A DNA stretch of 64,000 bases from Microdochium bolleyi (lineage: Eukaryota; Ascomycota; Sordariomycetes; Xylariales; Microdochiaceae). The DNA lies in the NCBI GenBank assembly GCA_001566295.1, contig KQ964247.1:3720001-3784000 (forward strand). The letters are read 5' to 3'. The notes below the pieces were generated by a model. It saw nothing but the letters and a program-made list of their open reading frames with translations, made no database searches and was not told the DNA's origin. The position numbers were made by a program, and so were the translations under genes. Positions 54,756-64,000 of the stretch are shown here, piece after piece (the first letter of the stretch is position 1; each line of letters starts with the position of its first letter).

Positions 54756-56495
54756 TCACAAAGTAAAACGGAACGAGGGATGCCAGTCCCCCATGTTCTG
54801 CAGCTCCTCCTCCGTCCTGTCCTCCAGCCGGTGGTCCCTCTCCCCGCGGCTCCGCGCCTTGTTCTCGAGCAGCAATCCCACAACCAGCGCCGTGGCAGCC
54901 AGGATACCGATCCACGTCATGCCCAGCGCGGTGCCGTAGCCCGTCCTGTACGTGGGCGACTCGTTCTGGAGGAAGATGTTGGCGCTGACGATGCCCGCAA
55001 GGTTGCCGATGGTCACCTGGATTCCCGAGCTGGCCGCGCGCTTCCATTGACCCGACACGTTGTTGGAAAGCCAGGCCAGACACATTGGCGTGCCTGTGTA
55101 CCCGCCCATCGCGACGAGGAAGACGGCGAAGTACTTGAAGCCTCTGGACAGCGCCACTCCCCCACCTTGTGACAGCAAGATCGCGAAGCCCGTAGTAGTG
55201 ACCAACGCACCGGCGAGGATGAACCCGTAACGATGGCCCAGCCGGTCCGACATTATCGCCACGCCGACCATGGCCACCGCTGACGCGGCATACACGGGTA
55301 TAGTGTAGACCTGCGCGAGCTCGGCGGTCCAGCCGAACTCAAGCAGAATGCTCGGCATGAAGAACGTCAAGGCGTAGCCCGTCGTGCCGATGCCCATGTA
55401 CGCAACGGAGGCGAGCCAGATCTTCCAGTCGCGCAGGATCAAGCGTACAGTGAAAGCACTGAGCGCGTCCATGCGTGTGGACCCTTGCGATGCCGGTGCC
55501 GATGCTGACGTTGTGACGTGAGGGGAGGGGCCATCATCGTCCATGCGCTGCTTGAGCATGGTGAGCTCGTCGGCGTTGAGGAAGCGGCATTCCTCAGGCC
55601 AGTCGACCACGAGAGAGACTGCGGCCATCGCTACGAGCACGGTTGCCAGGCCTTCGAGAATGAAGATCCACTGCCATGCTGCGAGGCCGGCTGTGCCCCC
55701 GAGCTTGGAGATGGCGTATGCGAGGAGCTTCACGAGGTTGGCCTGTCAGCATAAAAATGGAACCAGAGTACTGGAAAAGATCTTCAGTAAACAACTTACT
55801 CCACCGAAAGCGCCGCCCACGAGTGTCGAGCAGAAGAACAGGCTCATCCGCGTTTGGAACTCGTGGCGCTTGTAGTACATGGAAGTCAAGTACACAATGC
55901 CTGGCATGACTCCGGCCTCAAAGACACCCAGGAGGAAGCGGAGTGCAACGAGAGCCTTGTACGAGGTCACGAAGCCCATACACATGTTGACGAGACCCCA
56001 GCAGAACATGAGTGTGGACAGGTACACCGCCGGGCGGAAGCGTCGAAAGATCATGTTGCTCGGTATCTCCAGCAATATGTAGGGGACGAAATAGACCTGA
56101 TATCTGGGTCAGCGAGGTCATCTTCCCATGCGACGTTGTGACCAAGTATGGAGGGGTGGCTTGTTGTCACGTACGAAGAGAGCAATGTTGAAGTCGTTGC
56201 CATGCATATTGAGATCTTCGGTGAGACCTTGAATCCGGGCATTGCTGATGTTGATGCGGTCGAGGAAGGAGAGCATGTAGATGACGAAAAGGATCGGGTA
56301 GACGTGGAGGTCGATCTTGCGGAGCAGACGATGCTCGGCCTCGGGGTCGATGTGAGGGTGCGAGTCGGACGAGAGTGATGAGGGCAGACTACTATCTGCC
56401 GACGGCCGCTTCTTGGAAAGAGGTAGCGTCTTCGTCTCGTCGGTCTCCAAGCTGCCCTCAGGACTAAGAGCTATCAATGGATGAAGGGGAGCCAT
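54756..56495 (-). CDS. MFS anion:cation symporter (allantoate permease Dal5-like)
   Basis: Exons 56495-56175, 56096-55800 and 55742-54756, with phase-0 junctions (introns GTACGT...TCAG and GTAAGT...ACAG), give 534 residues. The start of the membrane part, YPILFVIYMLSFLDRINISNARIQGL, is characteristic of the family, as are VPYILLEIPSNMIFRRFRPAVYLS, GVFEAGVMPGIVYLTSMYYKRHEFQTRMSLFF and AAWQWIFILEGL. Twelve helices are visible. A polar central loop (about 245-270) separates the halves. Relatives import allantoate, nicotinate, pantothenate or other organic anions at the plasma membrane; the substrate here is open. Confidence 0.93.
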
Positions 56496-58508
56496 TTGTC
56501 TTGCAAATAGAGTGCCTTCGTGGTGGTGTGGATGTCTTGGATGGCCACCAAGATGATGGTCTGGTGGTGTATGGGCGAGTGCTAAAGCGCGTAAGATCGC
56601 GTCACGGGGGCAACGAGGAAGGTGCTACCAGAGACAACAAATTCTCACGGATAGTGCAGCAGTTCCTTCTCTGAGACTGGGTGAGCAGGGAAAACGAGCA
56701 CCATACCTTACCATAAGATCACAATTCCAAGTGCCCCTCGGAGTTTTAATAGTTCATCGACGCAGGTGCAGAACAGAGCGTCTGCACCGCCATGCAGGCC
56801 ACCTGTGTCGAGCCTCTTGCACCAATGAAAGATGCTGATCTGCGGTGCAGTCGACGCTCCATGCATGCACTTGTCTGCAGTACCTGCACGGCCAAGATCT
56901 CCCTGCCAGCAGAGCATCGCGCAAGTCTTGCAAGTATGCCACTTGCATGGCTCTGTGTGTCGTTAGCAATCCAACGGCCGGTGTCCGACCTCGACACGGC
57001 ATCCTCCTCCGCGGAAGGACATCCGGCCCCAGCGCTCAGCCAGTTGAAGCTTGTGTCGCGCCCACTGATTCACTCTGTAGTCCAGTGTATCGCTGGCAGA
57101 GCGTCTTGTAAGAGCAACGTCATCCTGCTTGGCCCCGAATGGTGGGCTAGTTCTGGAAGAGCAGCCAGCTTCAATGCAAGGCTGGTCACACAAGGTCTTG
57201 GTGACCAGTGCGTGAGTCGGGGGGCAGCTTCACCTCAAAGTAGAGAAGCATGCATGAACGTCCAGACCGCCCTGAAACCTTGATTCTACAAGGAGAGGAT
57301 TCGCAACCCTTGCCGAGATATATGGCATCCAAAAGGCTTGAAGCAGCTGGAAAGGGCTCGGAAAGGACGCCGAGGTCTTCGTTCCGTCATGAGGGCACTT
57401 CCAGTTACACGGATATTGGTATCACCCAGGGAAGTGGTGTCCGTGGATGTCTCTGGAACACAAGTGCCGAACTGCGAAGTGAGACAGGTTCCCTGGGCAC
57501 TTGGGAGACGCCTGGGAACGTTCCATTCCGAGGCTCACTTGTGTCACGTAGCGGTACAAATAGCAATTCAGATGCCACCAGCCATGGATGTTATCGTTGT
57601 GCCTGTACGGGTCGGAAACCCGCCTTCCGGTGTCACGAATCTGGGCAGTCGAAGAGCCACAGTCAGAGGGTTATTGCCTGGCAAGGCCTTCATCTCAAGT
57701 CCACCGGGAAGAGCGGCAAGTCGCAGTGGAAGCCTGCAGCGTCTCCGCTACGCGGCTCAGCCTCCGGACCTTGTCTTTGTTTCTGGGCTTTTGGAAGACT
57801 AAGAATTGGTCTTGAACGTAGAGGTCAACGTTCAGAGCTCTTGAGTGCACATATCCAGACTCGGAGTCAAAAGCTAAGTACAATTCCAAAAATCCTAGCT
57901 TTAGACCTCTCTTGGCCGGCATTTGAGTGGTTCCGCAGGCTGCCTCGACAGGCACGGAGTAATGTTTCAGTTATTAGTTGGTTGAGGTTGAGTTCGCTTT
58001 CACATTCGCTTCACTCTTTACTCAGCATCAGCTGAAAGATTGGTGAGAACTTCTCGCGAGACACCTTTGGTACGGGAAGCCAGTGCATTGGATCCCTCCC
58101 AAGCGAAACTAAATCGTCTCTCGGCACCTGTCCCAACCGAGATCTTTCCTGAAGCATCACATTTATGCCCCTAAGACATGCTGATAGTTCTTGACACGAC
58201 AAGTGCGTCACAACGGGCTCAACTCGCGAATTGTAAGCGCGTATGTGCTATCTCATATTGCCTAGCAACCATAGATAGCAGGCACAATTCAGCCAACGTG
58301 TCCGCAAGAGGGTGAACTCATCCTGATGAACGAACTCTCACAATTGATGTTCAACGTCTCTTCAGCTCCCAGATCTCGCAGCTCGAGCACTTTCCGTGAC
58401 AATTTCTTCAACCTTCACTCAACTCAAACACCAGCACCCTCGTCTGTCTCAACACCAGCAACTTATAACCCATCTGCTCTCTGTCCCACTCGTCATCCCT
58501 CCCACAAG
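56496..58508. other. Divergent intergenic region, 2 kb
   Basis: Upstream regions of the Dal5-like transporter (-) and the rhodopsin-like gene (+). A 783-nt open frame (57250-58035, +) is Ser/Arg-rich with no motif and is not accepted. The sequence just before 58509 is C/A-rich and leader-like. Confidence 0.4.
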
Positions 58509-59741
58509 ATGGCGTCCAGCCAGCTCCCGTACGATACCACATCCTGGGTCGACGATGAACGCTACAACGTCGCCTACACTGTCTACATCCCGATCGCTAT
58601 CTTCTTGGTGTTCTGCCCCGTCGCTGTCTCGCTCAAGCTGTGGTCGCGCACCCGCAAGGGTGGCACGCTCGGCTGGGACGACCTGACCAACGTCCTTGCG
58701 CTCGTCTTTGCCCTCGCGACGGGCGGCGTGCTGCTCGACTGCTGCGCGCACGGGTACGGCCGGCACTGGGCGACCCTGGCCATCGAGGATCAGCGCGAGG
58801 CCATGAAGCTCTTCTACATCTCTCAGGTCACGTACAAGACGAGCATCAACCTGACCAAGGCGTCCATCCTGCTCCTGTATCTCCGCATCTTTGGCTCTAT
58901 CCGCTGGTTCCGGAACGCCTGCGTCCTCGTCCTCACCTGCGTGGCCATGTACTGGCTCGCCTCCCTCGCGGGCACCCTGTTCCAGTGCACGCCCATCCAG
59001 CGCGCCTTCAACCCGAGCATCCCGGGCCACTGCATCAACAACTTGAAGTTCTGGTACGCCAACGCCGGGTTCAGCATCGCCACCGACCTCATCATCCTCG
59101 TGCTGCCCATGCTGCCCGTGACGACGCTCGAGATCCCGCGCGTGCAGAAGATGGCGCTCATGTTCGTCTTCACGCTGGGCATCTTTGTCGTCATCACGTC
59201 CTGCCTGCGCGTCACGACCATCGACATCCAGGCAAAGACGCGCGACAAGACGTTCGACATCTCGTCGACCATGTGGACCATCATCGAGATGAACGTCGCC
59301 ATCATCTGCTCGTGCCTGCCGCAGCTGCGTCCCTTGGTGGTCAAGCTGTTCCCCAAGCTCGTGCCGTCGTACTACTTTGGGAGCAGCAGGGAGGAGAGAC
59401 TGCAGCAGCGCGAGCAGCAGCAAAATCAACAACACCACCACCAACAGGGTCAGATGCAGCAGAAGCCGGAGATGCAGGCAGTCAACGGCGACAATAAGAC
59501 TCTGCCGTCTCTGCCAGAATCCCCAGCTGGAACGAGCAATGCGTCCAACGAGGACGTCACTGTCGTCATCCACAGGCCCGAGACGCCTGCTGCTGTCCAC
59601 GACAACAGATGCAGCGCGGAGATCCGCAAGACGACCGAGTTCTCGGTCAACTCGATGCGGGAGAAGGGCGGCGGCGTGTTCGAGCGCATGCTCACCGTGT
59701 CCAGCAGTGGGAATCTGGCTCAGGGAAAGCAGGATTTGTAA
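58509..59741 (+). CDS. Rhodopsin-like seven-helix integral membrane protein (fungal family)
   Basis: Single exon, 410 residues from the ATG at 58509 (CAAGATGG); an upstream in-frame ATG at 58326 would add a Ser/Thr-rich leader without conservation. Seven hydrophobic helices. Family motifs: the loop-1 block SRTRKGGTLGWDDLTNVLALVFA, GYGRHWATL, a TM3 YKTSINLTKASILLLYLRIF, the second-loop Cys pair with TLFQCTPIQRAFNP and GHCINNLKFWYANAGFSIATDLIILVLPM. Then WTIIEMNVAIICSCLPQLRPL in TM7. The cytosolic tail has a Gln/His-rich run (about 297-320). This family includes PTH11-related and many orphan membrane proteins; a receptor role is inferred. Confidence 0.92.
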   Translation: MASSQLPYDTTSWVDDERYNVAYTVYIPIAIFLVFCPVAVSLKLWSRTRKGGTLGWDDLTNVLALVFALATGGVLLDCCAHGYGRHWATLAIEDQREAMKLFYISQVTYKTSINLTKASILLLYLRIFGSIRWFRNACVLVLTCVAMYWLASLAGTLFQCTPIQRAFNPSIPGHCINNLKFWYANAGFSIATDLIILVLPMLPVTTLEIPRVQKMALMFVFTLGIFVVITSCLRVTTIDIQAKTRDKTFDISSTMWTIIEMNVAIICSCLPQLRPLVVKLFPKLVPSYYFGSSREERLQQREQQQNQQHHHQQGQMQQKPEMQAVNGDNKTLPSLPESPAGTSNASNEDVTVVIHRPETPAAVHDNRCSAEIRKTTEFSVNSMREKGGGVFERMLTVSSSGNLAQGKQDL

Positions 59742-62700
59742 AAGGGGGTAGGGATTTGGCTCTAGCTACTGCCTTTTGTTTTGATGCAGCATGGCTGGTG
59801 CAAAGGGAGTATTCAGCGTTGGCAGCAATGAATGGGTGCATGGAGTTTTGGGGGTTTCCGGCTGACTTTTGTGTCTTTGTCGTGTTTGGAAATTCGACGG
59901 CTGGGGACAGAGGTCTCGAGCAGCTCCGGGACGACAAGCTGTACGACCACAGAGTAGATATGTACGCACCGTAGACACTGTGTAATATCAGGCGCTCTGG
60001 AGCCACTTCACTGTATTGTAGATGATTTAGACAAAAAGAAGAAAGATGAGTAGAAGTCACGGGGCCGTTCACCATCCCCGCAGATCCGGGACCAAGTGCT
60101 GTGCTCGGTATTCTTTCTCCTGGACTGTCTCGAAGCAGACGGTCAGATGTTTTCGCGGACACCGGAAAGTACCACGTAGATTTGGAGCGAGCAGTGTGAT
60201 ACCTAAATCTCCCCTTCCGCTCGGAGGGGCCCAAGACCGCCGTTCGGACGTAAGCCCTGTGCGGTGGGAGGCACACGGAGGGGAGCTGTGTCACAACTCG
60301 CTCAACATGCTCCAACCCCTCGAGCTCCCGCGCTTCCCCGGCGCTCGTAGTGGTGCCACGCTTGCTTCTCCTTATCGGCGTCTGCATAGCCAGTGGAATC
60401 GCTACCCTCCCGAGCGTGCTCAGGGCTGTAGGTTGCCCATCCGTAAAACATTGACAAATCGTGTGTCTTTCATAAATACACTACCCGGTGCCGTTCATTC
60501 GCTCCTTCCTCCATGACGAATTTCCATGTATCATGTGATTTGTTCGGTCCGATTAGAAGCAGAATACGAATCTTTAGCTTCGTCTACTCCAACACGAAGG
60601 GAAAGTGCACATCCCGGCCTGTGAGCTGTCCGGCAGCTGCAACTCTCGCGAACTCGTCCCAGGACTTGAAAGGGGCGCTCCATAATTCATTTTACAATCT
60701 TTCGACCCATAAGATGTCACAGCTTGACAAGAAGCTGTTAGGGAGTCAGTAGGATCTCGTTGGAGGAAGCAGGTAACGTCCCTTTGGTGACATTGGACCT
60801 CGAGTCAGGAACGCATCACGACTTTCCAGCTTGAAAACAATTGAGATCAAGTAGAATCATGGAGGAGATGCTCTCAGCGCGCGCATATTTCTGCCTCGTC
60901 CAGAGTTCTTTCATGGCATGCAGTCTCGATCGATCTCTCATTGACGCTGAGATGACTCCATAGCCTCGTCGTGGCGCGTATCAGGATATTATGTGAGCCT
61001 CGAGCAAAAAAGGAGAGAAAGAGTCCTACGCTAGACTGAACAGATAGCCGCCTAGCGCGCTGCCGTTGATTGTCGGAGAGAATTGCGATTCTCCAACGGT
61101 ATCGTTTCCCAGGCGGCATGTGTGTGCCGGGGTCCAAGCCGACGTGCAGGGTCTCCGATCAACGTGGCTAGCTGACTTTGCAAGAATTACGTGGGGTGAT
61201 TCTGCCGTGAAGAGCTTGCAGTTCCCCATCGACAGTTGCCGAATGATGAGTCAAGGGTCGGGCAGTCCGGACAGGGCCTCTTGTCCGACCCCACCCATCG
61301 CGAGATGCATTGCTGCGCTGCACGCAAGAATCCCAGCAGCCACAGACACACCCGCCCGTGGGCAGTGGCCGTAGGGCTGAAGATGCGCCAAGGCCTGCTC
61401 AGCCACTCCGCCGGGTTCCTGTGGGCAGAGGCCACTGGGTCGATCCGGCCCCCAGGCTGCCAGTTTCCATCCATCCCGTCATGTCTGCTTTGGGTACGCC
61501 ACGGCGGCGTCTCCATGCCGAGTTCCACTTTTGTTGTCAACTGCCAGCCAACCACGACTTTGGACGTTTCCCCCGGCATTCGACAACCACCTGTGGCCCA
61601 GTCCTCGGGCACACAGTCCGGCTATCTCTCCGGGTATCGTGCTTATGCTTTCCCCACGCCTGCCACGATGCACCTGTGGCATCTCTGCTGCTTTACGAGG
61701 CCTCCCCATGCTGTCATGCTGGGAGAACCCGACTTTGCCGGTTGCGCGCCATCGTCACAGGTTACATTTCTCGCAACAACGTCCCACGGAGCTGGTCTCA
61801 GTGCAGGTGGCTGGCTGAGGAAGTGAGGCAAGTCCCATTACCCAGCGTCAGCTCTCGTGCTGATCTGCTGAAGGTGCTTGCCCTCATGCCCAGCCACACC
61901 AGATTCGGCGGACTCAGCTCAGCCCTATGGCACGTTGTGTGGCTCGTCATCGTGCTTCTGCGTGCCCGTCGGCCCGATGAGCGCCATTGACCATGCCACA
62001 TGCTGCACCTCGGCTACGCACCTGCAGGTCATCTTCATTGCCCTGTTGCCAGAACGTCTGTCCACGGCATCCAGGGTCCGTAGTGCTCACCACATCCTCT
62101 TCTTGAGCCGCGCGGGGGGGTCCGTCCATGGCGTCAATGGTTCTTGGCTTACCAGTCTCTCGGGCTAGGGAGGACTCCCACACAGATCCGCGGTGGAGCC
62201 GAGGCAGATGCCGCCGTTGTAGCTTCTCAGCCCCTGTTTGGTTTCAGGAACTGAGATCTTTAGTGCGCTCGTCTCATCAAGAACACTGTTCACTGTGGGC
62301 TGAGGGCACTGAGGGTCAGCTCACATCTCACTGGGGACCGGCATCGTTGAGAGATCGGATGTCCAAAATTAGCATCACCATCGTCATGCTCTTGCTCTGC
62401 AGTTTCGATGCTCGAGGACACCATATAACATCACCACAACCTCGTATTTCTTTAGACTTTCATGGACACTAACCAGCCACTGCAGCTTAATAGCACCCAC
62501 TTGTGCACAACACTTACACTTCTTTCCTGCATTTTCGGCCATTTTCTGTTCGTCACCTTCGGATTCACCGCATCTCATTATTACGGGTTGGTTTTCGCAA
62601 TTTCTCGACGCAGCACGGAACTGCATTCCGGCTTCAGGACCTCCAAAAGTTTTCTTACTGCATAGCTGCAGCCACGTTCTAGCACCTCTCGAAGCTCAGC

Positions 62701-62945
62701 TTGGGCGGATAGACGACTCGTCCTTCGGAAGCATTTAATACACTGGCCGGCCCACGACATCATTGCAAAATTAAGCACACGCTCAACAACCAGTATCAGT
62801 ATTAGCATCATCATCAGCGCTCAGCATTTACGGATATATCGCACTACTCGCTAGTAAGAGACTTCTTCGACAGCCTGGGTCCTCGTCACAAACCCATCCA
62901 CAATCACCCTCCCAAGCCCGGACGACTTCTCAACAACCACGCACA
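59742..62945. other. Gene-free region, 3.2 kb
   Basis: The longest stretch without a supported gene. Overlapping frames of up to about 226 codons (61236-61990) are Cys/Pro/His-rich on several frames and lack any recognisable domain. No tRNA, 5S rRNA or transposon terminal repeat could be made out by eye. The last 100 nt before 62946 are A/C-rich, like a leader. Confidence 0.45.
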
Positions 62946-63647
62946 ATGCCGCAGTTCATCCTCGTCGAGCTGCCCTCCTTCCGGCTCAAGACCCTCGCGG
63001 GCCAGCCCATCGTCCTGGCAGCCAAGCACATGGGCCTCTTCAACTCGCTGTACCAGTACGTCCGCGCGGGCCTCGCCGCCGCCGATCCCACCTCGCCGAC
63101 AACAACACCCGAGCTCTGCGCGTCCCTGCTCTTCGCCGGCGGCGAGCCGGGGACATGGACGTCCTCCGCGGGGCCCAACCTGCACGCCGAGGAGAGCCTG
63201 CTGCTCGACTACTTCACCAGCTTCACCTCGCCCGGGGCCTACCCGATCGTCGACGCCCTGCTGATGAGCCACAAGCCCTGCTCTTCCTGCCTTCCTTACT
63301 TCGCCTCGTCGTCGGGAAAGACCCTGCACTCCGGCACCGTGTCGGGCAACTTCCGCGCGCGCTTCACCCCGCGCTCCGACAGGTCGTACACGCCCATCTT
63401 CTACCTCGCGCGCTCGCTGGACCCGGTCGCGCGCGGGACCCTGTGGCTCGAGATGGCGAGCCTGTGGGCGTCCAACACGCTGTACGGCGGCAGCGGCGGC
63501 GCGGGCCTCGTCAGGGGCCAGATGTACTGGCTCCTGCCCGGCAGCGGGTGGTTCGCCGTCTGCGAGCAGGAGACCATGACGGACGCCGAGGTCGCCGAGG
63601 TCGTGGCGCGGCAGGGCGGCGCGCTGGGGTACTGGATCGGAAGATGA
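62946..63647 (+). CDS. Cytidine-deaminase-fold protein (HAE / PCxxC), putative nucleic-acid or nucleoside deaminase
   Basis: Single exon, 233 residues, no signal peptide. The zinc-dependent deaminase motifs are present and correctly spaced: H80-A81-E82 in PNLHAEESLLLDYF, and P111-C112-x2-C115 in SHKPCSSCLPYF, giving His and two Cys ligands plus the catalytic Glu. The N-terminal half has FNSLYQYVRAG; the C-terminal part (YTPIFYLARSLDP, TLWLEMASLWASNTLYGG) continues the alpha/beta fold. It is unlike housekeeping cytidine or dCMP deaminases and closer in style to the divergent deaminase families found in polymorphic-toxin and fungal lineages. Substrate unknown. It is isolated in a 3.2 kb gene-free context with very high coding GC. 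Confidence 0.7.
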   Translation: MPQFILVELPSFRLKTLAGQPIVLAAKHMGLFNSLYQYVRAGLAAADPTSPTTTPELCASLLFAGGEPGTWTSSAGPNLHAEESLLLDYFTSFTSPGAYPIVDALLMSHKPCSSCLPYFASSSGKTLHSGTVSGNFRARFTPRSDRSYTPIFYLARSLDPVARGTLWLEMASLWASNTLYGGSGGAGLVRGQMYWLLPGSGWFAVCEQETMTDAEVAEVVARQGGALGYWIGR

Positions 63648-64000
63648 GATGAGATGATGCAGGCAGTCTGGGGATGGGAGATTGGGTCTGTAGGTGGGAG
63701 GCTGGTTCCTCTTGCCAAAGAGTCGTTGGTCTTGTGCCTTACGAAGGATCGTGGCAGCTTGTTTTCGTCATCCTCCTTCTTTGGCCACTTTTCCATTTTT
63801 GTTTCTTGTTCACCGTTGGGTTTAGATCTTTTGTCCGGTGTTTTCAGCGTTCTTGCTTTCCCCTCTTTCCTGTTCCCGCCCAGATCATCGCATAGCGTCG
63901 TTGTTTTACACCCCCCTCTCAGCAAGGCATGTTTTGGCTGAGAAATTTGATGGCGGGACCATCGAACCCGATCAGTTTGTCTTCATTGTTATCCTGTTTC
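63648..64000. other. 3' flank of the deaminase-like gene
   Basis: T-rich, GT-rich stretches typical of fungal 3' regions (63770-63860). No gene starts before the window ends. Confidence 0.4.

Noticed and set aside
57250..58035. 261-codon plus-strand frame
   Set aside because: Ser/Arg/Gly-rich with no domain and no supporting splice or codon signal; compatible with chance.
58449..59600. 383-codon minus-strand frame
   Set aside because: Antisense to the rhodopsin-like gene; Asp/Arg/His/Val composition is the mirror of GC-rich codons.
61236..61990. Overlapping 196- and 226-codon plus-strand frames
   Set aside because: Several frames are open at once, with Cys/Pro/His-rich non-protein composition.
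63950..63990. Possible tRNA T-arm (complement of ATCGAACCCG) near the window end
   Set aside because: The stem does not pair with a seven-base loop, and no D-arm or anticodon arm is found nearby.

Overview
This window is nuclear DNA from a filamentous ascomycete (Pezizomycotina, most likely a Sordariomycete). The evidence is single genes with their own promoters, short GT-AG introns (about 55-140 nt) with CTAAC/CTRAY-like branch sites, GC-rich coding DNA, and fungus-specific families: HET, Clr5, CVNH, GH47, rhodopsin-like integral membrane proteins and fungal MFS clades. I support 26 protein-coding loci (two of them weak) and no tRNA, rRNA, CRISPR or intact transposon. Exon boundaries were placed by hand from reading frame, splice sites and family conservation.

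Left part (0-19 kb), mostly housekeeping and stress genes: complex I assembly factor NDUFAF2 (-); a calponin/transgelin-like actin protein (+); a Cys-rich single-pass surface protein (-); a GH47 alpha-1,2-mannosidase (+); a polytopic membrane protein in four exons (-); a sulfotransferase-fold protein with a C-terminal membrane tail (+); an omega-like glutathione transferase (+); a cyanovirin-N homolog (-); a NiCoT nickel transporter (+).

Middle part (19-36 kb), gene-poor and accessory in character: a HET gene interrupted by an in-frame TGA (-), a small secreted protein (-), an intact HET gene (-), an ankyrin-like gene that looks 5'-truncated (-) next to a doubtful small membrane ORF (+), a five-exon short-chain dehydrogenase with a 30-nt micro-exon (+), and a four-exon Clr5-ankyrin gene of about 1127 residues (+). 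About 0.2-0.4 kb upstream of the last gene lies a degenerate tandem array carrying inverted CCAAT boxes. HET, ankyrin and Clr5 proteins are the classes that diversify in fungal nonself recognition, so this stretch is the best candidate for a strain-variable recognition region.

Right part (36-64 kb): a regulator-like protein with a four-Cys zinc-ribbon motif instead of Zn2Cys6 (+); a secreted acetoacetate-decarboxylase-like protein (-); a very long GT28 sterol-glucosyltransferase-like protein with a VPS13-like C-terminal segment (-); a permuted-papain-fold (PPPDE/LRAT-like) protein with a proline-rich repeat tail (-); a PEBP (-); a DUF4267-like membrane protein (-); two MFS transporters (DHA2-like +, Dal5-like -); a rhodopsin-like seven-helix protein (+); and a small deaminase-fold protein (+). 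No biosynthetic gene cluster is evident; neighbours do not share an obvious pathway.
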